The notes under the pieces are model-generated. The model was not told the origin of the DNA, ran no database searches, and saw only the letters and a program-made list of their open reading frames with translations. A stretch of 64,000 bases of DNA, taken from assembly GCA_018881555.1 (NCBI GenBank), contig JACAXG010000006.1, forward strand, positions 1,860,561-1,924,560, in the 5' to 3' direction. The position numbers and the translations under genes are program-made. The stretch's first letter is position 1; every line of letters starts with the position of its first letter. Positions 14,504-25,611 of this stretch are shown in pieces. Origin of the DNA: Amblyornis subalaris (taxonomy: Eukaryota; Chordata; Aves; Passeriformes; Ptilonorhynchidae).

Positions 14504-14937
14504 ATGAGGAACAAAGACAAAAATGAAAGTAGTTTACCTTCACCCCTTTTCTTCCTAAGTTCAACTTCACTCCCTCAATCCCAACTTCTCTGCCTCCTGG
14601 CCCCTGGACAGTGCAGGGGCATGGGGAATGGCAGGCTGCAGTCAGTTCATAAGATATCATTATCTTTGTTGCTCTTTCCTCCTCACACTTGGTCCCCTGC
14701 TCCAGTGTGGGATCTCCACATGCTGCAGTCCTTCGGTATAGACCTGCTCCTCAGTGGGCCCCTCTTCACAGACCTTAGGTCATGCCAGGACCGTGTTCCA
14801 GTGGGGNCTATCCATGCAGCTTCCTTCAGGACATACCTGCTTGCTCTGGTGCAGGGTACTTCATGAGCTAGGTGAAGGGTTCTGAAGATCCCTTCCAACT
14901 CAAACCATTCTATGATTCTGTGACTCTATGATCCCTT
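14504..14937 (+). mobile_element. Dispersed avian repeat with a CR1-type 3' tail
   Basis: The last 75 bases (about 14862-14937) carry the CR1 3'-end pattern: a GATCCCTTCCAACTCAAACC block followed by degenerate ATTCTATG repeats (ATTCTATG, ATTCTGTG, ACTCTATG). Upstream, 14690-14850 holds several loose repeats of a CTGCTCC(A)GTGTGG-like unit, each followed by a CCACATGCTGCAG or similar block, which I associate with a common bird interspersed repeat of the CR1 group. The orientation is plus because the tail lies at the right end. The left boundary is approximate. A plus-strand open frame of 120 codons across it is interrupted by an N and has no protein homology I recognise. Confidence 0.6.
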
Positions 14938-16707
14938 CTTTCCAAATTTCATATTATCTTTCTCTCTTTCAAAATTGAGAGGAGATTATCAAAAAGTCAA
15001 GCAGTGGCTGTTGGGCTGAAGTGAATTAGATCCAGTGTGAGAGTCTGATTGCAGATAAGAGTGGAGCACTGAACACCTCATACAGCCTTATCTGCTGCCT
15101 AGTGGAAATGGCTATAGTAGTTATAAATAGCAGAAGAAAACTTATTTTTCTTCANAGAAATAAATGAATCATTAAACTTTCTCCTGTCTTAAGGGACTCN
15201 GGCTCCCAGGCACAAAAAATGTTAATATGTGTAGATTTCTCTATAGCAAACAGGACAGGAAATTAAACATTACAATGGACAAACTTGGGCAAATTAACAC
15301 ACCATTAAGNTGAATAGGGCAATTCTGATTCCCTTTGGTACCATGGAAGTGTTTCTGCTGTGAACTTGATAGGAGGTTGGGAACCTGATTTATGCAACTT
15401 GCTATAGAAGGAAAGCTGTATGAGATAAGACTATCTTAACAGAAAAAAAATGAAAACCTGTGAAACTGTAGAGTGTGGCATAGTCTATGGTACACAGATG
15501 TCATAAATTTGTGGAATCAGGACATTTTCCACAGTTGCAAATTCATGTTGCCAGTGATAATATACATTAGGCTATATTTCTTGTATGATATTATTCTCTA
15601 NGTACAGTGCCAGTAAGTTATATTTTATGTACAATATCGCTCTGTCCCACTATTTATGTTTGCAACTCTTGCCTATGTAGAGTACTAAAGGATGGGAGAG
15701 TACTTCAGTAGATTGCTAAATTGCTGGATCTAAAGCAGACTGCAACCACTAATAATACTGTATTTGTTTTGCTCTCATGTTGTTAGATATTTCTCACTAA
15801 AATGGTACTTTAAAATGCAGATGACCTCTAATTCTACAGTGAAGAATTAATGGTTCACTTGATCTCTGTGCTCTGTGGAGTTGGATGATCAGGAAAGCAC
15901 ATGCGTGAGTACTAACGATGAACCATGTCCATTCTCACTGCACTGCTGTTCTCAGCCTGCCCTTCTGCTGTGCATAACTGCAGAATTTTGCTCCCTGGGC
16001 ACTTATCTCTGAAGCTATAGAAAATTTTGAAGGGTCCTTCAGAGCNTTGTGGAGCTGTGAGAGGAAAGATTATTTCCTGCTGAGTTGCTAGGAAAATTTC
16101 CTTCACCATTGCCAACTTCTTTTCTTAAAACAGAGGCCAGGGAAAACACTCAGCTTTTACTCTGTGCGTNGTGAAGAACAAAAAGTAGTATCTGCTGGAG
16201 TTTCTGTACTGTCAGCTGGAACATCAGACTGATGTCGGGTATTCTGGAAGCATTCACCCAGACCCATGTGAGCTCAGCTCAGAAATAGCCCAGTTAGTAC
16301 AGTTCTGTAGGATGGTGACATCTGTGGCTTTTTGGCCTGGTTCAAACCACTGGGAGACATTTTTGTTATCTGACCAGACCTCCAAGATGAAAGCACTAAT
16401 CACTGGCAGATTCCCAATAGACGNTGGCCAGTCCCAATGAAGGTGCTCAGCTGGGAACTACTTCAGCATTGGGCAAATACTGATCTGCTGATGTGCAAGT
16501 ACGTGTGGAAATTACAGCGTGCTGAAGAAACATTCAAAATATTTTCACNTGTTTCTCAAGAGCTGTTGATGGAATTCATGTAGCTGCTCTCTTACCTCTT
16601 GTTTTTCCTATATAAGCACAGAAATGTGCCATAGGAAAGGCATATTAGCTAAGAATGTGATTTCATGTTCTGGTGTGGCAGCCATGGCAGATGCTGTGCA
16701 CACAAGA

Positions 16708-16731
16708 ATTTCTTGCTGTACAGCAAGAAAT
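16708..16731. repeat. 24-bp perfect palindrome
   Basis: Left arm ATTTCTTGCTGT (16708-16719) is followed without spacer by its exact reverse complement (16720-16731). Outside it, AGAA on the left and TTCT on the right extend the symmetry with a small offset. It could extrude as a cruciform or bind a dimeric protein. No transposon is recognised around it. Confidence 0.85.
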
Positions 16732-16948
16732 AATTCTTCCTCTGAAGAGCTCTCAGTATAAATAACAACAGTGATGATGATGTAAGTCTTAGTGAATCAT
16801 CATAGGAAGTTGTTGACTGATACCTGGGGGAACTAGGCAAAGTGCATGTTTTCAATGTTTTCTTCCTTCGTAAAAAGTAGTCTTGGATTCATATCTGCCA
16901 AAACAGTCATTCACAATGTCTTCACAGCACTACAGTTCCAAGTGGCCC

Positions 16949-16962
16949 TGTATATATATATA
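16949..16962. repeat. (TA)n microsatellite, short, before a T-run
   Basis: About six TA units are followed by a pyrimidine run ending in CTGAAG at 16980. The pyrimidine run resembles a splice acceptor tract; see the findings. Confidence 0.65.
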
Positions 16963-19900
16963 TTCTTTTTTTTTCTGAAGGCATTCCTAGATGACATTGA
17001 AAGACAGCTTCAACCACAGAAGAAATAAATACCTGGCAGAATGAACTGTTAGGTGACTGTAAACTAGGAGGGGTTGTCTGACTGCAGTTCAAACTTAATG
17101 ATTAATTTGCAGCCCCAATATAATGCATTTTTAATCATACACTTGAAAGCAATGATGAAATCTGCAGAAGCAGCAATAAGGAAGCAGCACAGCTATACAG
17201 ACAACATACTGATAACACAGCGTGCAGGCAGTTTCTTCCTTGGTTGATAGCTACAACACGTACCAGCAGTGAAAATACTATAGATGTTTTCAGAATGCTA
17301 CTTTCTCAGGGAGACAGGAAATGTTCAGCCTATAGGAGATATGTTGTATTACTATTGACTTTCTCATGCAAGAATTGGTGCAGACAAAAGTGCATGACCT
17401 TCAAATCAACTTGTTTTCTCCTTTGCTTTGTGAGCAATGCCCAAGGTTCTGCCTGTCTCAAAGTGGAATCGCTGTCTATGAANTAAGTTTTGGTGTTATA
17501 CTGGTGAGAGAAGAGATGGGCAATGTGTGTTCTGTAGCCATTTCGCTTCAAGAACTCAGGTTCATATATAAATAATACAAACGGAATTTATCTGTAGTTG
17601 CACATACATTTTCCCAGCAGCAGGGATTATATAAGCAACTCCTGGTTTCTCTGTCACTGGCATCTTTTCCAGCCGCTGGCTAACCCCTCATTTATGCTGG
17701 AACAACTGCACATGGGGTGTATGCTAAAAAACAGATGAAGGAACTCGTGCAACTGAAAAAGTTTTTTTTTTTTCTGAGTTATTTTTTATTCTTTTTAGCC
17801 AATATTGTTGTCAAATGTGGCACCTGGCTCTTAGCAGCATGGAATCTAAATATTCTCTACTTCTCCTAAAGTGGGAGGTAGGACTGTAAAGTCCTCACCA
17901 TTACTACTGTGCATATAGAGAGTGCGAGTGTCAGAATGTGAAGGGGTGATATTAAAAATGCTAAGCTCATGCACTCTCAAAACGATGATAATTATGGAGT
18001 GCTCATAGTCATTACTTAAGTTAACAGTCCCTTTTATTTAAAAGTGGGGGGGGTTATAATAGTGGTAGGTTATTCTCTATGAATTTTTACCTAATTCATA
18101 AGGCAAATGGTGTTATTAAATGTAGGACTGTGGATTATCAATGAAGTGGTAATTATTATCAGTTCTATGGAGATATAAATTGTCCCCATGTGTTTTGTCT
18201 TGTTTTTCTACCGCACTGTGATGGTATTTATTTTTTTGTACCTTAAAAATGCTGGAAATGGGAAAACTTCTCATAAAAGTTCTTGGGAAATTTGTTCCTC
18301 TTTCAATAGGAAATATTAAGATGCTTACTCAACTGTCTCAGAATTACAGTGCAGTTTAGGGAATTAATTGTTACACTGGCAGCACACAGATTCTCTTTAG
18401 AGCTTCCTGCCATGATCCTGCTGTGTTGTGCAAGTGCAGTCAGCGACGCATTTCTGCTTGTTCTTCAAGCCCTTAGTCACAGCCCAAAGTCTTTTGATTT
18501 GACCTTGCTCAGCTGAATCTGGCTTTATTTGTCTTCGCTGTGGATCACCACTCTTCACATTCTGGATAGTGAAGGAAAAGGAGATGAATTAATGCTCCTG
18601 CAGCTGAGTGCTATGAAAACAGAGTGTGCCATACTGCTTGCATAGGCCATGAGTCATGTTTTCCTTGATGGTCACTGGGAGAAGGGATTTTGAGCATTCA
18701 TAATGAACTGGCAGCACTGCCTCTCCTGCCATCTCTACAGTTGTGACTAAGAACGTGACGTTGTTCACCCAGAGACAAACAAAGGTGATGACTCCATATA
18801 GTGAGAAGTGTTGGTGCACATTATTGTGTGCAATGGTACATACACTGATGGGCAGGATGGCAGTGGAGCTTTGTATGAGATATTCCTCTATGAGTAGATA
18901 AAGCCAGTGAGCTGTGAAGACACATAACCTTTCAGTGGTAGCTGTGCTGATGAATAACTAATGCTAGTGCTTCCAGAGATGATATTCTGTGCAGTTTGGA
19001 GAGATGATTTGTGAGTGTGTTTTTGAAAGCAGAGTAACACACCTTGCAGCCTAAGGCACAGTCTCACTTTGTGATGGATCTAAGTCATACAGAATTCTTG
19101 TCAGTTATATACCAGGTTCAGAATTTTGTGGGAAGGAGACCCAGCAGGCTTGTGTAGGGAACGAAGGTGAGACAGATGGGAAGTGAATGCTGCAGAACCA
19201 TGGTGAGTAATTTTAAGTCATATATTTAATTGATTCATATAAGAATATAATAAACACTCCTATAACTTCCATCACAATGATTATGCATACTGCAAGAGTT
19301 GCTTAATGAGGCTTACCTAAGTCTCTGCCAGCCCTACCATTCTGCAACAAAAGAAATAATGGAGCGTTGTAATAACTGAGCCTAAAGATGTCTGTTCAGT
19401 AAACACAGAAAATTTCTATGAACAGAGATAATTTCTTTCTGCTGGAAGGGCAGTGTAGGTCTGCATGTGTGCCTGCTTGCACGTATGTGCAAAAGCTTTA
19501 AGGGGAGTGTATATGTTCACCAGAGAACAAAAAGTGCTTGTGCTCATAATGTGCAAGTAATTAAAGTTGCTGAAGCACTATTGGTGTTATACACTGAAAA
19601 GACGCTTATTTGGCAAAAGAAAAAATACAAAGGTTCTGGTGGAAACCAGGGTACTTTGATACATACATCATGTCTCACAATAATAATGAAAACAGAGCCA
19701 GAAGAAGAGATCTGGGCCAGGAAACCGCACAAAACTTTGTTAACTGATGTGTGTCAGAACAAAATAATGGGAGCAGAGGCCAGTTCTGACTACACTTATT
19801 CCTCAATAACTCCATCATATCTAAAAGGATATAACAGGTGTGAACAAGCAAAAGTTTTGGATATAAGGGAAGAGGAAAAAAAATATTTTGTGAACTTGGA

Positions 19901-21912
19901 AGCAATGGAATTGATGGTGATAGAGATTATTGAATAAGATCTTGAAGAATTGCATGTTATCTTCCAAACTGCTGGGTTAACAGAGAAAGCACTGCTTGTT
20001 GTGGAGGAATCCATTACTGTTTTCAGCGGGAGCACAGCTGGGCCAGGAGGGAATTATATATCCACAGCCCAGATAGCTGACCAACTGTGTGTTTAGTGAG
20101 TGTGGAGCAGAGCTATCTCCTCAGGCTGCTGGCTTTCTCCAAACTGGGCTGCAGCAGCAGAAGGCAGTGGCAAGTGAAGAAGGGACGCCCGCAACCACAG
20201 CAATAATCAGCTTTCAATGAGACAAGAGGGTCAGCGTGCTTCCAGGGAGCCCAGCTAGGGCTTGTGCACACAAAGCAACAGCTACAGAACTGTGAAGGAG
20301 GACAAAATATATTCTTGCAGGAGCCAGTCCCAGATACTCTAATTCCCAGTCCCACTTTTATTCTCAGGGGAGCACAGTGGGTTTGTGGTTAATCTGTATT
20401 TAAGAGTGTAAGAGAGAAAGACTCCTGATGCTCCTCCTCATTTACAGAGCAGAGCAACAGAAGCCATCATTTGTCGATTTTTAGTGAGTTAACCATGCTG
20501 ATTTTCAGTCTGGTTTTGCTTCAGTCAGAAATCAAGAGATAACCTCCACCTCAGCTAATTTAGTGTTCATGGGTTCTTTGAGCTTTCCCTTTCAGGATCC
20601 TCACAGGCAAATGAAAGGGAGAGGAGTGGCCAACTTATCGTTAGAGCCACTGTCAGCTGCCAACTGGCAAAATCAGAAAAAATTCCATTTTTGCTGATTA
20701 TTCAGAAGGCTTTGATGGTCTACACGAGTCTGGCACTGTTGAGCATGGCAGGAGTCACTACACACAAAAGCATCAACCGAACTGCTCCCTAGGGATTTAC
20801 AATGTGAGTAATAGTGGGTTAATTTCTCTGGAAATTTCTGAAAGGGATGACTGTGTATCAATAAACTGTTCCAGATGACTGAAATGAAGTGTGGGAAAAG
20901 CCTCAAGGGACTCATACAATATTGTCAAGGAGACTCTTTCCTTTTGTTCTTAAAGGTGGCTTTCAATACATATATATATTAAAAAATTTACCATTTACTG
21001 CTACTTTATGAAGAAAAAGACCTGAAAGTTACTTGATTTGGTTTAGTTTCTCGCTACCAGGCATTAGTTTCCTTAATTTAAGATCATTTAGTACTTTCTG
21101 CATTTCTCTTTGCTTTACAGTGAAGTACAGGTCATGAAGTTTGTACTTTCTTAGGCTTTTATTGAAACTGAGATTAGTGGACTGGATCTTGAGTCTTTTT
21201 TTATGCCTTTGAGCTCTTTATGTAGCTATTGCTCAGATGTTTGGGTTGCATAGGTGTTAACCAAAACAAAGGATTAGATTACACAGCTTTTGCAGGGATT
21301 TAATTAAATTGGTGCAACCCCAGTTCAGTTTTGTTAGATCAGCAAAAAAACCCATGCATAGACAAGCCCAAAACATTTTAGAGAACTCAGTGAGAACTTC
21401 CTTGATTTCACATTTTGCTCCTGTTTTATTTCATTGGTTCTGNTGGGATGAGGCTACCGGTTCACAGCTGATCACAGAGGCTTGTGGGAGCTAGAGTGTA
21501 AACAAGACCTGAGCAAAGAAAACAAGCTGCAAACCACTCATCAGCTTTATCACTGCCCTTTTCACTTTTTGAACAGAGTATTGACCCCGTGGGAGAATGC
21601 TGTGCTGAAAGCCCAAAAAAGCCTTGTAAGCATAAGACACTGGGTCTGCTCTGGGACATGGAAATCAATCTCCTCTACAGTGATGCTTCCCACCAGCCCT
21701 AAAGAACATCAGCTACCCTCACACAGAAGATGTCTGGCAGCCGGCAGCAGAACCTGCTGCAGGAAAGACAGTGCAGGAAATAGTACTGAGACTCTGTTTC
21801 AAATTGGCACATACCACCAACATGGGTTTTATTCCTCCCCACTGTCATTTCATTCCAGGACTGAAAAGAACAGAAAATGAAAACTTTAATTCTGTGACCT
21901 ACTTTTATCCTA

Positions 21913-21993
21913 GTGGTGGATAAGGTGGTGGATACAAGGGTGGTGACACTTCTTCAGCATGGGAAGCAAAATATGGGAAGCAGCATGGGAAGC
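21913..21993. repeat. Short minisatellite-like tract
   Basis: Two copies of GGTGGATA-type sequence (21913-21933) are followed by three copies of an ATGGGAAGC motif (about 21959-21993). Copies are imperfect. This is local slippage repeat; no function is seen. Confidence 0.55.
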
Positions 21994-22732
21994 GTGTCTC
22001 ACAATCGTGAGGGCTATCACAGAAAGAGATGACCTCGCACAATTTTTCTAAGGATACCCTACATCTGCATTGCCCCATCCTCTTTTTCTTTGTGTCAATT
22101 TTTCTATGTTATTGCCCAAATGGAGAAAGATAAATATGGCAATTTGGCCAAGATTTCCAGGCCTCTAGCCTGGATAGTAGAACACCGATAAATAGCCATA
22201 TGCAGGCCTTCCCATTTATTGCACAGATGGTATATGCTTGCACAATAACTCAGTGGCATCTCAGATACCTCTCCAGTGTGTCAGACTCACTGTGATGTGT
22301 TGCATTGTGCACGCTCACACACTTCTGACTGTGAAATATTACATAGAAATAGAGCAACCTCAATTACTTTAGACATGTGAGGGTTTTGCATAAGTGAAGC
22401 ACATGTTTTTGTAGTGAAGCAGAGGACAGAATGTGTCTCCATAAACATAAGCAATTTTGTGTGTTCTGCAGTGCATCCAGAAGCCGTTATAGGCAGTATG
22501 GCAGTCCGTATTCCTTCTGTCTCACTCTTTGCATTTGTGGTGACTGTTGATAATAAAGGATTTAAAAACAGGAACAGTGCAAAGAGTGTTATATAAAGGA
22601 AGTAACTGCTCAGCACAGGATGTATAACGTGCCTGCTGTAATATTTTAATATGCATTTACACTCGTTTCACAACTTGGAAATATTATTTGGTTCTTCACA
22701 GACAAAATCTTTTGCTGACAACTCTGTTTTAT

Positions 22733-23640
22733 AAGACTGTAGGATAATTCAAGTGGGAAGGAACCTCATGTCTCTAGTCCTACCTCCTTTTCAGGCAAGC
22801 TACCTGTAAGTTAAGACCAAGGTTACTCTGGAATTTATCCAGTTAGGTGTTGAAAAGTTCCAAGGATGGGGACTGCACTGCCTTTCTGCTAATCTGTTTT
22901 TCTGCCTGACACAGGGAAATGTTTTTCCTTATATCCACCCTGAATATATCCCTTGTCTCAGTTTATGCCCTTTGTCTACCATCCTCCCACCATGTGCTGC
23001 AGTGAAGAGCCTGGAGCCACCTCCTTGTACGTACTGGCGGGCTGCTAGTTAGATGTATCAAAAGCTGTCTTTTCTCCAGGCTGAACAATCGCCATTTCCC
23101 CATCCTCTCCCTACAGGACAAGTGCTCCAGAGCCTAGAACATCTTGGTAGCCCTCTACTGAATGTGCTCCAATCTATCAGTGGATTTCTTGTATTGGGGA
23201 ATCCAAATCTGTACAGAGTATTTTAGGTGTTGTCTAATAAGCACTGAGTAAAGGGAGATTATCACTTTCCTGGCTGTGCTTTTGCTGAAACAGCCCAGGA
23301 TGCTGTTGGCTTTCCCTGCTGCCAGGCAGATTGCTGGCTCATCCTGGCTGCCTCCCATGATTCCCAGGTCATTCTCAACTAGCTGCTCTGCAGCTAATTG
23401 GTACCCAGCCTGTATCATTGCCAGGGTTATTCCTTCTCGGGTCCAGGACATTCCTTTTCCCCTTGCTAAATTTCATAAGGTTGTTGACCTGTTCCTCCAG
23501 TCTATCTAGGTCAGTCTGGTTGGNAGCCCTGCCCTGAAGTGCATCAACTGGTTCCCCCTGTTTGGTGTCATCTGCAAACTTGATGCGAGTTTACTCCATC
23601 ACCCCTCTGGGTGATAATAAAGGTGTTGAAAGATACTAAG
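22733..23640 (-). mobile_element. CR1 LINE fragment, old, 5'-truncated
   Basis: About 900 bp match the reverse complement of the CR1 3' half. The 3' end is at the left, where AGGATAATTCAAGTGGGAAG corresponds to the conserved CR1 3'UTR block. On the minus strand the translated remains include KFADDTKQG (FADD codons at 23567-23578), which is the catalytic box of the CR1 reverse transcriptase, then DLDRLEEQ, NDLGIM, KANSILGCFSKS and LIRQHLKYSVQIW, the usual order of the RT C-terminal region. The FADD codons are in a different frame from the 98-codon open segment at 23155-23451, so at least one frameshift is present. CR1 normally ends in a microsatellite tail; here only a trace remains near 22733-22745. 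The copy is dead and fairly old. Confidence 0.9.
23155..23451 (-). pseudogene. Remnant of CR1 ORF2 (reverse-transcriptase C-terminal part)
   Basis: This is a 98-codon open stretch inside the CR1 copy. It contains NDLGIMGG, LAAGKANSILGCFSKSTAR, ISLYSVLIRQHLKYSVQIW and KKSTDRLEHIQ, which follow the order of conserved blocks after the catalytic domain of CR1-clade non-LTR reverse transcriptases. An intact CR1 ORF2 protein is roughly ten times longer, so this is only a fragment. The first methionine is not a native start. The catalytic FADD box lies upstream in another frame. No activity is expected. Confidence 0.85.
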
Positions 23641-24114
23641 AATGATGTTAGACTATGAAAATGTTGTATATGTTTTCATACATAAGAAAGCCTCTTGAAG
23701 GAGAACTTATTGCCAGTTAGACCCATCCACTTCCTGTAACCTCAGGACATTATGTTTGGTGAACAAACACATGAGTCGTGTGGCAGGCACAGTCCAAGTC
23801 CTAGCAGGCAGTTGTGCCATCTGCACGAAAAATGCACAGCTGCAGCTCTGTGCTCAGCCTCAGTGCTGCCATTCATCTAAATGGCTGAAGTGGTTCTTGT
23901 CCCTATGGATTAGAGTCCCTGCAAACCCGTCCTTCCCGCAAGTCAGCCATATCACAAGTAGGGAGTGTCGTCAATGAACATAACCATAAATTGACATACA
24001 TATCCACAGTGTAGAGGGCATATAGTTCTCTGCCTAAGGGAATGGGACACAACCTCAGGAAAGACAGTTCTTAGGTCCATTCAATCACAAATAAGTCAGT
24101 TATTTTCTTTTATG

Positions 24115-24237
24115 GTTCAATTTCTTGCCTCTAAAGTAAAGGAAGTAACATTGCTGTACTACATAAACATCTTTTGAGGGCAACTAATGTTTTAGAAATA
24201 TTGGTGATTGGATTCGGGCAGCTGTAGTTTCTTCAGA
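24115..24237 (+). repeat. Possible ancient MIR/L3-type repeat, 3' part
   Basis: The order CTCTAAAGTAAAGGAAGTAA, then ATTGCTGTACTACAT, then TTTTGAGGGCAACTAATGTT and finally GGGCAGCTGTAG follows the 3' part of MIR/L3-type elements (CTGTAAAATGGG..., ACCTACCTCAC, TTGTGAGG..TTAATG.., GGCGCTATAG). The match is from memory and is diverged, as expected for repeats older than the bird-mammal split. Confidence 0.38.
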
Positions 24238-25589
24238 CTCTGCATGACATTATACCCCATACAGACCTATACTGTGTGTCATGCATGGTCCTCAGAAGGA
24301 GGTTTCACATCAGGAGTAGAAAAATGGAGGAAAGGAGAACACGAGCGTTAGAAGCCCTATCACCATTTACATGAAAGCTTGTAAAGAACTGCTACGCAAA
24401 TGAAAGATCAGCAATACACATATTTACTTTGGAAATTCCTCTTTAAAGCATGACAAGAACATCGTAACAAAATAGTTGTGTGTCTAAATTTTACAATGCA
24501 GAGGCCAATAATCGACATAAACGTTAAACTAGGGCATGTGATAAAAAATTCCATCTGCAAGTAGTACGAACGCATTTTAAGTAGGAAAGGTGATTGTCGT
24601 TTGTTTAAAAATCACGTTCTCCTTTCACTGTATAGACCAACTGCTCATAATCACAACTACACCTGCTTTTAACTTTTTTTCTCAGTAAGTGTAAAAACAA
24701 AGGAAAATAAACTTCAAGTGTTGAGCCTGACCCCATGGCCTTTGAAAACAAAGGAAGAACAAGACTCCTGGTAACTTCTGAGGGCATTGCATCCAGCCCA
24801 TTGTTTTTAAAAGTCAAAAGCTAACACAGATTGTTCATTTCCTGGCATTGGCATCAGCAGTAAATGGGATTGCCTCACAAAACGTTTGCTCAGTCCTCTG
24901 GGACAAAGGATAAGAGCATGTTACATTGCTCAACAATGATCTCCTCAACCAGCTACACAGCAGCACTGTTTCATTTCAATAGCTCATTACCTCCTTGTCA
25001 GTAAAATGAGTCCATGGAGCTGAAACTATGGCAAGAAGAGTGAAAGCCAACAAGAAGGGTGGGTCTGAAATACCATTCTCAAACATACCCTGCTTCCCAA
25101 TGTATCACGTAGGAGGTTGAGGCTAATATTATGGCACGGCAGCAAAGTGATAAATTATTCATCTAAGGAAACATAGGGACTGCTTGATGGCTGCAGCCTT
25201 CTTGGTATCACTTTAGGACAGGAAGTACATTTCTGTGTTGTAGCCTCTACAGGGTAGGCATCTATACCATTGCCAGTTGTCAAGACTCCCTCCATAGTGG
25301 ATGAACAGAAATAGGCCTTCCTACTCTATCTCCTAAATGAAGGTGATTCATTTAATCTATTTTAGACACCGGAAATGGGATGAGAGGAGCTCTGCCCTCA
25401 GAAGGCCTGTTCCCTTGCCTATAAAGGGAGCCTAGACAGTTAACTCAGAGACAGACACCTACAATGCAGAATCTATATTTGGACAGATGAATCCCACTGC
25501 TGGTGTTTACTATAAATAGAGAAGTGCACAGTATATTTAAAGCAGAAAATCCATTGGGTACTGCTGAGATTATTGTTAATGCTGCTTAA

Positions 25590-25611
25590 ACTAGTTAATT
25601 AAATAACTAGT
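25590..25611. promoter_or_regulatory. Near-palindromic AT-rich site with TTAATTAA core
   Basis: ACTAGTTAATT is followed by AAATAACTAGT, which matches its reverse complement at 10 of 11 positions. The TTAATTAA core fits the general binding preference of homeodomain factors. Such sites are frequent by chance in AT-rich DNA, so a regulatory role is only a possibility. Confidence 0.2.

Larger units (their letters stand above)
14938..22732. other. Anonymous non-coding stretch (about 8 kb)
   Basis: No reliable gene is visible. The longest frame is 156 codons on the plus strand (19467-19937) and has no recognisable domain, signal peptide or membrane segment; minus-strand frames overlap it. A perfect 24-bp palindrome lies at 16708-16731. 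A possible but weak terminal-exon pattern lies at 16981-17028. A small G-run at about 18047 and a short minisatellite at 21913-21993 are present. Confidence 0.5.

Noticed and set aside
19467..19937. 156-codon plus-strand frame as a gene
   Set aside because: No domain, no splice or promoter context, overlapping frames on the other strand, and composition like the surrounding DNA.
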